A stretch of DNA of 64,000 bases from Gnetum montanum (taxonomy: Eukaryota; Streptophyta; Gnetopsida; Gnetales; Gnetaceae): positions 192,426 through 256,425 of the forward strand of contig MNCI01007821.1 in the NCBI GenBank assembly GCA_015680685.1, read 5' to 3'. Positions 24,096 to 35,419 of this stretch are shown in pieces; position 1 is the first letter of the stretch; every line of letters starts with the position of its first letter. Both the position numbers and the translations under genes were made by a program. The notes under the pieces were generated by a model. The model saw only the letters and a list, made by a program, of their open reading frames with translations, was not told the origin of the DNA and searched no databases.

Positions 24096-24976
24096 TGATG
24101 AAGCATCTAGTCCACTACATCAACTGGGCCACATCGATGAAGCCTCATTAATAAGGCCACATCAACGTAACCCCATCAATGCATCTTTCCAAGCGTTGAC
24201 ATGGCCTCATCAATGTAAAGTCCATTTTGGCTATAAATATGTGTGCACTCACCACATTTATGGTACCTTTTGTTCAAGTTGTAGTGAAGCTCTTGTAGTT
24301 TGTTTCCATAGGAGTTAGATTATTTTCCAAGTTCCTGTAGACATAGTTCAAAGAGTGTATATCTCTTTATTCGAGTGCTAATGTACCTAAGCCCATTGGC
24401 TTGAATGACAATAAAGGTGAGCCTTTTGAACATTCCTTACAGCACTTGAACTAGATTACTTAAGCATTAATAATTTAATACTTTAATAATTTTCATGCTT
24501 TTGTTATTTCTTTATAGTCACAGTATGTTTTAGTAGTCCATGAGAACACATAAGAACAACCACTTTGAACATATGTCTAACACTTGGCAACCCAGTGACG
24601 CTTAACGTTTGGCAACCCAATAGTGATTAGGACATGCTTGGGATGTGTACAGAGGGTGGGAATGTCTACTTATACTAGGATTAGTCAAGAAATAGAGTAT
24701 TGAAATCTTCAATTATCTAGCCCTTTTACTCCCTATATTAGAAGAATTAAATATTAAGAATAAAAGAAAACACATAAAAACCATATGCCTCAGTCTCACT
24801 TAACCATCATTCTAGAATTTCACAAGTGAGGTTGAGAGGACAACAATCATTCTAACTAGGATTTTGATGGCTAGAATACTATGCGTAAGTGCTCACAATC
24901 TTCAAAATTCAACCAGATCATGCATGAACACTTTTGATTTGTATGGTTGGACATAGGGGTACCTCACTGCTCATTA
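24096..24976 (+). repeat. 3' LTR of the Athila-like element
   Basis: 881 bp, TGATGAAGC to GCTCATTA (decayed from CATCA). It is collinear with 11,577-12,458. TATA box ctataaatat at 24,231. Followed by the target copy gaagc. Confidence 0.9.
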
Positions 24977-26128
24977 GAAGCCTTGGTTATCCAAAGGGCC
25001 TCCTATAGGATGACTTCCCTTTTGATTCATGTTAGAACCACTTTCCCACTTTATAGACCCTACATCCATTTTCTGAGATTGGGAAGGTGTACCCTACTTT
25101 CCTTTTTTAGGTTTTTCTTAATCTAGCTTTATAGCCTTGAAATCAAGAAAAGTATTAGGTGGTATAATGGCCTCAAGTAGAGTGTTAATTCCTCTATGGC
25201 ACAACTTCATTTGTGCCCAAGATTACAACCTATACATAAATTTGAAGAAATATTCCTAATCGCTCATATTGGTAATTAGTAACATTAGCTCTTGGAAGGT
25301 GTTAATGCATCGTTCACCTTGCCAAAGTGTTTGAATGACTCAAGCTTGGTCCTAGATACTATTTTGAGTTTTTTTGGTAGAACTATTTTAACAAAGTGGC
25401 CTTGAAGCTTTCCATGTATCCATCATCTCACCCATGATACCTTTATCATGAGCATAAAGAAGACTAAGACACCATAGCTTTGCACTACCTATTAGGTACT
25501 AAAATGTAGTGGGCAACTTTTAGGTCATGGAAATGCCCCCTAGTAGACATATCCACATTGTAAGGAAAGGTATCAATCTTTGCATCACTTCTCTTGCCAT
25601 CATAGAACCTAGGTTGTCTCACTTTCATTCAAGCCACCACCATGGGCTCTTTTGCAAGGTGTTTTGCCTTTGACTATGCCACCTAGAAAGATCCAAAGAG
25701 ATCCTTGTAGAAGTCTAGAATATGATCCAATGGTCCTCTATGATGGTCATTTTGTCTTCCATCAGTTTAACCCAATTCTTAAAGTGGGGATTCAACTTGT
25801 ACTATAGTAAGTCCATCTCTTTGAGGATGTAGTGAATCAAGTCCACACTATTAGGAATAGGGCTTGACAAGGCCTCACATGCAACTTTAATCTACTCTTA
25901 GAGGTTTTGAAATTTGACCTTCTCCTAGCCAATTTCTATGTCAATCTTCAGGTTGGCCTAGTTCTTGACCATCTTGCTAGGCCTACCTCACTTCATTTTA
26001 CAAAAGGCCTTCTCACAAGGCCACCACAATAGGAACGAGTGGCTAGTAAAAGTTAAAATGGAAACCTCACAAGCCAAAAATCCTCTATCACCCTTTATCA
26101 ATTGAATTTTAGCTAACAATTGATATGA
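24977..26128 (-). pseudogene. Gag of the interrupted Ty3/gypsy element
   Basis: Read leftward from the primer site. After a decayed leader, a gag-like frame shows KPRFYDGKRSDAKIDTF near 25,600, similar to the KPxxFxGxR...F capsid start of many plant Ty3 gags, then a strongly decayed capsid. Sequence continuity with 11,576 leftward is shown by the gaagc duplication. Stops are frequent. Confidence 0.55.
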
Positions 26129-26141
26129 GGCTCTAATAACA
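26129..26141 (-). promoter_or_regulatory. Decayed iMet-type primer binding site
   Basis: The reverse strand reads tgttattagagcc against TGGTATCAGAGCC (two mismatches). It lies about ten bases inside the putative LTR end at 26,152. Confidence 0.5.
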
Positions 26142-26151
26142 TCTATAATAA

Positions 26152-27009
26152 TGTTGTCCCTAACACACTATTTGGCACCTCATGAATCTCTTAAATAAGT
26201 TCATATTTGGGACAAAACTCAAGAGGAATATACCTCAACAAGCAATAAACCTAAAACACATGTCAACAAACAACTTGTTAATATTAGTATGTGACCTAAG
26301 CTCTGTTCATAAGAATCAAATACATAATTCTAATAATATAAGCTAGATAACACTCCCTTCCTCCACTTACATGGGCACATAAGGACTACTAGTTGAACCC
26401 TCTAGATTCATCACTATGTGGTAGTTGGTGTTGCACTCTTATGAGTGCATGCAACAATCCATAACATATCCCATGACACACCCATATTAAACCCTAATGT
26501 AAAGTTAAACTACAAAACCCCCATCCCTAGGTAAAGTCCTACTGAGTGGAGTACTTAGGATGGTCATAGCCACCTCTTAGTAGTGCATGGAACTGCCATG
26601 CTAATATGATTCCAAATATACAAGGAGAAAAGAACTCCTTGTGCCCTCATGACCCTCAAATTTTGGGTAAGATGGCAGGCGATCATCAACCCTACTACCT
26701 CTCTCATAATCTTAGTACCTTTATCCCATCCATAAGAATCTTACCATTAAGATGGACTAATGATTTTATAATGACTTATAATAGTTAACTACCTACATAA
26801 TTCCATAGTTTCTAAACATATATTTTAACTATACCCTTGGTGGCACCTATCTCAATATGATAATCATTACCTAGAGGCTCAATGCTCATCCTACCAAGGT
26901 TGGGTCCTATAAGGGCTTGTGAATAAGCAAAGGTCTAATCTCTTTGAAGTGGCTTTACCTAAGTTCTAATCTAGGTCTTATGACTTGAGAAATATGCATA
27001 TTACTAACA
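26152..27009 (-). repeat. Putative 5' LTR of the interrupted Ty3/gypsy element
   Basis: On the reverse strand it would start TGTTAGTAATATGC at 27,009 and end GGGACAACA at 26,152 (858 bp, TG...CA). Support is the adjacent primer site and the absence of coding signal. No second LTR is present for comparison, so the ends are estimates. Confidence 0.45.
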
Positions 27010-27428
27010 CTCCATGTGGTAGCATGTGTCTGAATGCACCCAGTGAAAGTGACCTACAACTTATGATATATATTTTATTTTTATATGTGACTTACCCATT
27101 TAAATCAAAATTTCCACTTTTTTTCTCAATAGTTCTTATCTAACCAAGTTAATCTTAAAAATTTCTTACAAATTCATTATGGCAAAAACATTTTTGGTGA
27201 GGAATGATTTTATGATGAAAAATACTAATGTCTTTTAGATTGTAAATATTATGAAGAATTCTAAAGCTTTTGATTTTTTTTTACTTGATGATTTATATTA
27301 ATCCATGTCAACAAATATCACTTCATGATACATATTTCTATATATATTGGGTTTATTCGTCCAAATAAAATTTTTATACTAGTGATTTTGGCTATCTTTA
27401 AATGCTATATAATTCATGTTTTGGATGT
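27010..27428 (+). other. AT-rich DNA, probably 5' part of the LINE
   Basis: Very AT-rich, with base composition and weak coding character like the LINE that continues behind the solo LTR. No domain can be named here. Confidence 0.35.
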
Positions 27429-28299
27429 TGATGAAGTGTCAAAGTGTTGTGTCGATGGGCCCCCATCAACATGGTGTTTCCCTATCGACAAGGTCACGTC
27501 GATGTAGCATTTGCTACATTTATGGGACCTTGTCGACATAGTATCTATTCTTTGCCTATAAATACATGTGCTCCTACCATGTATTGGCATTCTTTTGTCA
27601 ATAGAGTAGCTGACATCTTGCAATTTTATTTCGTAATCTTAGAGAACAATTAATGAATGCCCATAGTGTGGATCTAATTTAGTTGTACGATTTCTTATTC
27701 GAGTGGCAATGTACCTAGATACATTCTTATTCATTACAATACTTTGACATAGATTTATGCTTATTCATTACAACACTTTGACATAGATTAAATTTACTTT
27801 TAATGAAATTTATATTTCATGTACTTAGTTAATATTTACATTCCATGAATATTAATGAATTGGTAGAATGAGCACAACAAGTTTCGAGCATAAACACAAA
27901 TTCACTTGGTAATCCTAGCAGCATTACTACGTGGTTCACCTAGTAGTGTAGCATTTGGTAATCCTGGTAGTGGATACACGAGTTCAAGACATGTACAGTA
28001 AGCTGAGAACAGACACTCATCATCCATAGGTTAGTTTAGAATTTACTTTTTATTGTTAATTATTTTAAATAATTGATTTATTTATTATCATTAGGAGTAG
28101 CATAAGGTCGAAACAATATTAAGAATCATGTGCCTCACTTTGTACTAAACCATATGTGACAAAGCTAGACAACAAACTACAATCAAGGCCTAATGATCTA
28201 GATGCCACAACTAGTCCCATCTATGGAATTTGACCAAATCATGCATGAACACTTGTGATTTGTATGGTTGGGCATAGGGGGTACCTCAACTACTCATCA
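27429..28299 (+). repeat. Solo Athila-like LTR
   Basis: 871 bp from tgatgaagtgtc to ctactcatca. TATA box ctataaata at 27,556, the shared ttattcgagtggcaatgtacc near 27,692, and the shared tail gattttgtatggttgggcat-type end. No primer site follows and no internal region is present, so it is a solo LTR. The flanks gatgt and tatgc do not form a clean target duplication. Confidence 0.75.
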
Positions 28300-30539
28300 T
28301 ATGCCTACTATTTTCTGAATCATTTTTGCTTGTTGCACTAGTTAATTCTAAATTGAGAAATCATTAAATCTTAAAGTTCTTATGGATCAATGTAATACTT
28401 TTATTTTTTGGAAATTGAGTGTGGATTTTGACATATATTCTTCTAATTACTCTAAAATTCCTTTTTGGATTGAATTAGAAAATCTTCCTCTTACTTTTCA
28501 AAATGTTAAAAGAAAAATTATTGTCATCATTGACACAATCTTGAAGATAAAGTTAAAAACATTAGTCAATGATATGTGGCACACACATTATTTTGTATAG
28601 ATTTTTCTATAGTAGAGGAAAATAAAATTAAAACTCAATGTCAATAATCACTACTTTTCCCCAAAAAAATTATATACTATAATTTGTGAAGATGTTGCAA
28701 CTATTTTATCATGAAGACCATGTTATTGGAATCTATCCTATTCTTAATACAAAGTTTTTGTTGAAAAAGCAAATGAAAATTTTCAAAAAAAAGAGGTAGT
28801 TTTTAGTAGGCACAAATAAAATTTTCTTCAGCAAGTTCTCAACCTTTTACTAAACTTTTTAATTCTAAAATTTCTAGTAAATTCTTAATATCTAAAAAGA
28901 ATTCATTTTTAGAAAAAACATTTAGCATAGAATAGTAATGGAAACACTCATGTAGATGAATTTCACTCAGTATAACACAAAAAGAAAAGGCCTACAAATA
29001 CTGCTTTTAATTTAAGAACTCTAAAGGTGTCTCCTTCTCTCGCTACTTTTATTATTATTTTGAACATTTTTTATCGAACAATGCTTTTTCATCTATTTAA
29101 ATTATAAGATAAATGTTAAGCTTAAAAAATCAAGGAAGAGGGCCTCCTCCTTCATACCTCAATGTTAGTTTTATCATGGAATGTTCAAGTCATTTCTAAT
29201 AGATCATGAGTAAAAATTTCTAGGGAGTATCTTTTAAATTGGTATTTATCTACAAATTTTCTTTTCCTACAAGAAATTAATATTTTAGTGCATAACATTA
29301 GTTTCATTGATAAATGTATTTTAACAAACTACAATTTTTTTTCTACTTCTCAGGAAGTTAATAAAGAAGGAGGTGGCTTCTTATTAATAAAAATAAGATT
29401 AGAAAAGCTTTAAATTCTAGTTTTGACAACCTTAGAAAAGTTATTTGGTTTACTTGTCATAGTAAAAAAAAAAAAGGAGATGTTGGACACTATAATATAT
29501 ATTCTCCTAATAATTCAAAAGATCAATCAAAGGTTCTGAAATATCTTCTATCTCTATTTAAAGTTCCTTGGGTTATTGGAGGTGATTCCAATATAGTTGG
29601 AAGCCATTTAGATAAACTTGGTGGTCTGTCTCCTAATACATCTTTTCAAGAAAAAGAAAATTAGTGCAATTTTAAAGAAAAATATTTTCTTTATGATATC
29701 TGTTTATTTCCACATCATTCAAGTAAGAAGCATTATACTTGGTATAATCATCAATAAGGAAATGATAGGATTTATTATTAATGTAATAGATTTTATATCT
29801 CTAATATTTTCTTTTGGAATCATACATGGAAAGTAGAAGTGTATACAAATGTTACTTTATCAAACCATTTTCCTATTAAAATTTTTCCCTCTAGAATTAA
29901 TTCTTCTACTTTTGAAAGCATGACCTTTTCACATGAATGCTATTATATTCGTAGGACCTAGTGAGAAAAATATTTTGAAGTCTTTATGGAATATGGAATG
30001 TAGAAAAAGACCTACTCGTGATATTGGTTGGATTGACCAGTGGCAAAAAACTACTTGTAGAGTTAAAAATTATGCTAGATGATTTAAAAAGTAATTTTCT
30101 AAACATAAGTATCAACCTGAAGAAGATGTTGCCGAATTTTTCAAGAAAATACAATTCTTTTAGACTAGAAGTCCTTTGATTTTGAAACTCAAGAAGCCTT
30201 GTCAAAAGCTCATTATCTAAACAATGTTGGAATGCTTTTGAAGCTAAAAGTGTTATCACTACAATCACATGTGTTGGCTAAAAATTGAAGATGAATGATA
30301 CAAGGAAATTTTTAAATCTCTAAAAGGAAAGGACCAAGTACTTGAACTAAAATCACTTTATGTAAATGATTCCAACATTATAGATCTTCAAACTATTAAT
30401 AGTATTTTTAGCTAATCATTTTCTTTTATTTTTTATTCTAAAAGTTTTAACAATGAATTCTTTTAGCCATCTAGTACACATATTCCTCATCTTATAACAA
30501 AACTATATCAAAGTATTCTTAAAGAAAAAATCAAAATAG

Positions 30540-31560
30540 AAGAAATCAAAGTAGGACATTTACTTTAGCATATGGTAAAGCTCTAGGTTTTGATGGTTTT
30601 CATTTGAATTTTTTAAGATGCATTGGGACATTGTTGGAGATTATCTCTTTCATGTTTTTAAAGAAGCCATTAAAAAATTTTATCTTGCTAAAAATATTAA
30701 TAAAGGTATAATTGATCTTCTATCTAATATTGGATATCTTCAACATATTGATAAATGAAGGCTTATTACTTTTCTTAATAATGCTTATAAAATTTTAGCT
30801 TAATGCATGGCTAGCTAAATCTAGCAGGTTATTGAAAATATCATTAAACCTAAGTAGACTAGTTTTGTTAAAGGTAGACATATCCTAAATAATATTATTT
30901 CAACTTGGAAGAAAATGCAGTGGGCTTTTGATACTAACCAAAGCATTTCTTTTATTAAGTTAGATTATGTCAAAGCTTATGTCAAGATTAAATATAATTT
31001 TATTATTTCTTGTCTCTATAAACTAGGATTTGGTGATTATTTTTTTTATCTTGTTTGTACTCTACTCACTAATGCTAATGCTGAAGTTACTACTAATTTT
31101 GAATTAAGTTTCTCCTTTTCTCTTCAATAATTAGTTTGTCAAAGTTGCCCTCTAGATCCCTATCTTTTTATTATTGCTACAAACTTTCTTTCACATAATC
31201 TACATTATAATCTACAAAGGAATATCATAAATGTAATTTCAATTGATGATCAAATTATACAATTGCTTAACATGCACTTTGTAGATAATTTTTTTTATGA
31301 TAAAAAATTCTCTATAAGATATCAATACTCTTTCAGCTAGAGTGGAGGATTACTGCATGTTATCTAGCTCTTAAATGAATTGACAAAAAACTATTATTTA
31401 TTCTAATGGAAATATTGATAAGTGGGTTACTATCAAGCCTTGAAAAATCTTGAAAAAAGATTCTATCTTCAAAATTTTAGAAATACCTTTTTCTTTTGAG
31501 CCTAATCTTTTCTTTTTTATAGAATTTTATGGTTGATAAAATTGAAAAGAATCTTGATAA
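30540..31560 (+). pseudogene. LINE reverse transcriptase (decayed)
   Basis: Readable motifs: YGKALGFDGFHLNFL near 30,575 (the PGPDGF block), FVKGRHILNNIISTW near 30,866, FIKLDYVKAYVKIKYNF near 30,950 (the KLDFxKAYD block), CQSCPLDPYLFII near 31,138 (the RQGCPLSP block) and MHFVDNFF near 31,270 (the FADD box, with the catalytic pair read as VD N). It is inactive. Confidence 0.8.
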
Positions 31561-32439
31561 ATGAAATAACAAACTCACCCTTGTTGACAAATTTTTAGTT
31601 AATAAGCAAATGCTTCAATCAACTCATGTTTATTATTCGAGTTGTTGGGCTCCTTCTAAAACTGTTTATGATAGAATTGATCATGTTATCCATCAAGATT
31701 TTTTTTTTTTTTTTGGTTTGCTAAGTAACATAAAAAAATGATTTTTTAGAGTTTCTTAGGACTTTTGCACTAATATAAGAAAGAAGGAGGACTTGGTCTC
31801 ATTAATTGTTATAACCAAGGCATTTATTTTGCAACAAAATGGATTGGAAAGTGCATTACTAGAGATGTTGTTTTGATGCTCCTTTTAAGAAATAGACTTG
31901 TAGAAGGAAAACCTAAGAATGATAATTATTGGTCTTCTAATAATTTTCTTCACTATTTTCTTTTTCCTTAGGCCATTTCTAGTCCTAGTTCTCCAATTCT
32001 TATATAAATTTGGAAGACATAGTGCAAACTTAGTAAATATTGGAATCACAATTGTATTATGGTTTCAAAATATATGCTTAAGAAAATTAGCCTATTCTAG
32101 CTTTCTTTTAATAAAGGAGTTTGAGCTACTAATGCATCTAGATTACATACTACGTGGAGCAAATTTAGTATCACTACAATTTCTTATCTATGTATACATG
32201 ATGGATGGACTACTTGGAATGAAACTTGTAGCCTTTATGGTTTGAATAGAAAGAGAAAAAGGAATTTTAAATAATGAATTTCTAATCTTGAGAATTTATT
32301 TAAAGTTAAAAGAAATTGCATCAAGTTTTTTCAAATATTTTTTGGAAGAATAACATATCTATTTTTCCCTTTAATTTGAAACATTATTATAAAGAATGGT
32401 TTTATTCATAACAAATTTAATAAGGCTTGGAAAATGCTT

Positions 32440-32640
32440 TGAATGAGGAAAATGAAAGATATTTGGAGAGCTTCTACATTTCTTAAAACTTATATTTTTT
32501 CATGGTGTCTTATTCATCAAGGTCTTCCTATCAACGCTCATCTTAAACACATGAGAAATTTTTTTCATTAATGTTCTCTTTTTAAAGGTGAAGACTTATT
32601 TTCTCATTTTTTTAGACTTTAATTGCTCAACATGCTTGGA
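32440..32640 (+). pseudogene. zf-RVT-like C-terminal domain of the LINE
   Basis: The frame shows IFSWCLIHQGLPINAHL followed by a short His/Cys stretch, like the zinc-binding domain at the end of plant LINE ORF2 (WxxxHxxLPTxxxL). Decayed. Confidence 0.6.
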
Positions 32641-32965
32641 TTTTTTTTCACAATATTAATTTTTGTTTTGTTTTGGAGGCTAAAACATGGGAAGCTTTCA
32701 ACTTTTGTTACTATCTACTATTTATTTTTTATTGATGTATTATTTTATCTTTAGAGAGAATTTTCTCCTTTTCTTTAGAAGAAACCCTTTAGTATGAAGT
32801 GAAAAGCCATGAGAGTGCTTCTGAATAAGGATAAGGCTTGATTCTTTTCCTACCCCAAAGGGGAGGTTTTTCAAGATTGGCTATAAAGATGAAAACCTAA
32901 AAAGGCATCCTCAAAACCTATGAGCTTTTTTTTAAGCTCTTGATAATCTAATGTACTTTGTACTT

Positions 32966-34400
32966 TTTTTAATATTATTCTTTCCACCCAAAACCACAGT
33001 TGCCACTTACTATATTCTTGTGTGTGGTGCATTTGTTTTCTAAGTTACCATGTAGCCAAATTTTTCAATCTTCCAAAGTTTTTAATAATAGGGTAAAAGT
33101 AAGGTAGGCCGGGGACTATCTTTGATTTTTTTAAAAGATTGATTCTCAAAATGAGCCAGCCTTTTTTTGTTCCCGCAAGTCATGAAATTTCATTTCTCTG
33201 ATAGCGCGGTAGCAGTATTGAGGCCTGTATGGTGATGTAATTCAATTACCTTTTTGAACATTAATAGAATGTTTTAGGGTTTATTAAAACTCTTTCTCGC
33301 CCTTGGTGTTTCAGCATACCCTTGGATCAACCTTATGACTACTTCAGTATACTCGTGGATCAAGCTCATGACTTCTAGTTATATACTCTAAATATGCCAA
33401 CAATATGATATGTTTATTTTAAATTATTGTGTATGAACTTGAAAGAGTTATTCCATTCCATAAGATGTGTGACCGTAAGATCGTTAGATTCCACTTCGTC
33501 GTATATTCTTCCTTGATTACTAAACATCTATGTACCTAGGAAAAAGTTTCCCATCATGATTCCTCGGAATATGCATTCTAACATGTCTTCTTCTGCACTG
33601 ATGATGATGAAGAGTCGAACAACTGAGAAGCAGAGGAGGAAGACACTAATGCATGCCGACAGATAGTCAGGAAATACGAAAATATGCGTTGCCATCCCAC
33701 TTACAACACACATACACACATATGTATATGCAAAAGAGATGTTCCAACAGACAAATTGAATCATTCATCCCTCGAATGTCACGTAAACCTGCAAACATAT
33801 CTCCTGAACTCAGATACCAATTCAGGCACACGGCTTCAAAACTACGAATGGAAAATGCCCGGTTTCTTTAAAATTAGGCGACATTGGAACACGTTAGCGG
33901 CAGGCGAAAACACCCAGAATCGTGGACGACCATATGCGGTGGTAGGTTCCGTTATGTCAGCAAAACAAAATAGTTGAAGCTTGCTTTTGCATGCAATGCT
34001 GGCAGCAGATCCTCCGAAGAGCATCTCCTTGTCGCAGAAGCCTTTTCACAAAACAAAGGGCAGCTAAAAAATGCTGCCGAGGCGCACGAAGGTGACACAA
34101 CATGTTTTGTTTGACCAGCAAGCAAGCACAGTTACAGTTAATTAGGAGGCAGAGTGAGAGGTAGAGCCATACATGCAAATTGATTCGTGGATCTCCAAAT
34201 ATCTATATATATATATAGATAATTCACATCCGCCAACGGAGTGCTGACAGCATGTTTGATTCCTATCGGTTCAACGGTCACAGTCGGAACACAGCATTTG
34301 CATTTTGCATGGTTGTCATGGTTGTCGATGGCCACCAATGCGAGATGCACACGATATCTAACCTGAAATTCAGCTTTGGATTTGACGGCCATGATCACGT
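32966..34400. other. Left flank of the gene island, no gene recognised
   Basis: Base composition changes from AT-rich LINE DNA to a more balanced, CpG-containing sequence. Short ORFs on both strands have no recognisable domain. An AT dinucleotide run lies at about 34,202-34,220. This is probably the distal promoter of the DREB gene. Confidence 0.5.
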
Positions 34401-34406
34401 CTCGTA

Positions 34407-34417
34407 CTATATAAATA
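34407..34417 (+). promoter_or_regulatory. Candidate TATA box of the DREB gene
   Basis: The word ctatataaata is the best TATA match upstream of the gene. It lies about 1 kb before the chosen ATG, which would imply a long 5' leader or a leader intron. A TATA-less start closer to the gene, in the C/T-rich stretch near 34,860-34,910, is equally possible. Confidence 0.35.
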
Positions 34418-34555
34418 TATATACACTCATTTTGATTATGCATAGATAAGAAATTCTGAAAGCATGTGGTAGAAATTTAGCTTCAGTTTGATACAGGCAA
34501 AAATTGAGTCAACGTGGAAATAAAACAAGGATGGATGTCCTAACATGTACCATCC

Positions 34556-34653
34556 ATCTGAAATTAGGATTTGAGCATGCTGCCCTAAACAGTAGCTCAA
34601 AGAGATCTGAAATTAGGATTTGAGCATGCTGCCCTAAACAGTAGCTCAAGGAG
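34556..34653 (+). repeat. 49-bp tandem duplication upstream of the DREB gene
   Basis: Two adjacent 49-bp copies (34,556-34,604 and 34,605-34,653) begin atctgaaattaggatttgag and differ at one position. Each contains the word gcatgctg with an RY-like CATGC core. Confidence 0.9.
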
Positions 34654-35419
34654 AGCGGTGTCCAATGAATGGATACATATAGTATGCAAGTTCAGATGCA
34701 GGTGCCTTAACCACAATTTTAAGGGAAATTTTAAAAGCAAAATGGTTGGTGAGAGGGTAGACGTCAAATTGAAAGAGTGGGGTAGCATGGGCATGAGCGG
34801 AGGAAGCTGAGGGTGAAGCTTCTTTTTGCTCCTTAGTCACGACGGTGTCCCGGAGCACAGTCCCGCTCTTTCTCGCGTATCCCTATCTGCTCGCTCCCAG
34901 TGTCTCAGACAGCAATTGTTTATTCCATGAATCAAACAAGGCAGCAACAGCAGCAGCGCACAGTTGGAGTTGAATTCAGGTTGCAATTGCTGTCCAGCCA
35001 ATATCTCACGTTTCTGGGACTTGCTGCGCTAGGGTTTTGAAGAAGGCAGCGTCAGCATCATCAGCATGAGCACGAAGAAGACGAGGAGGAGGAGGAGGAA
35101 GGGAGAGGCATGGCCATTGGCTGCTTTCGTCTTTTTGTGGAGCGATCCAGCTGTCCGTGAGGGCCGCCGCCCCCGCAAAAAGAGCGGGACGCGGTTTCGA
35201 TGTCAGCGTGACACAATCCACAAGAGGATCATGTATAAGAAGAATTCCAGAGACGACATGGCAGATCGACACTACTACTCACACTTACACTCACTGCTTC
35301 ATGTCACATTGTGGAAGCGAGCGAGCATTAATTGCATTATCCATTACTACACTGCAGGTGCTCCGAAGCAGCAGCTCCAGCAATTCGCAGACGTCCAAAC
35401 GAAAGTTAGTTTGCGAGGA

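Larger units (their letters stand above)
11577..24976 (+). mobile_element. Complete Athila-like Ty3/gypsy element, 13.4 kb, with target duplication
   Basis: The LTRs at 11,577-12,458 and 24,096-24,976 match along their length. Target-site copies gaagc flank both sides (11,572-11,576 and 24,977-24,981). A tRNA-Asp-type primer site follows the 5' LTR and a polypurine tract precedes the 3' LTR. Gag, protease, RT, RNase H and integrase come in Ty3 order, all with many stops. RT wording such as FMDDFSTYG and FLDGYSGYNQ is of the Athila type. Behind pol it carries an accessory module of about 3.9 kb that two relatives in the window lack. It is inserted in the leftward Ty3 element. Confidence 0.9.
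28300..32965 (+). mobile_element. Decayed L1-type LINE
   Basis: Non-LTR retrotransposon in the forward direction. Domains in order: DUF4283-like gag (PFWIELENLPLTFQNVKRK at 28,460), apurinic endonuclease remnants (WNVQ near 29,182, FLQEIN near 29,268, WVIGGDSNIVGSHLDKLGG near 29,570), RT at about 30,540-31,560, and a zf-RVT-type C-terminus at 32,440-32,640. Many stops. No clear poly-A tail; I place the 3' end near 32,965, where the AT-rich LINE DNA gives way to the gene island. Confidence 0.8.

Noticed and set aside
34202-34220. AT dinucleotide run as TATA box
   Set aside because: A simple repeat rather than a positioned promoter; the later ctatataaata at 34,407 is a better candidate.
33528-34443. 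Cluster of overlapping 60-100 aa ORFs on both strands left of the DREB gene
   Set aside because: No domain, no consistent frame and no splice-supported structure; probably promoter DNA with chance ORFs.
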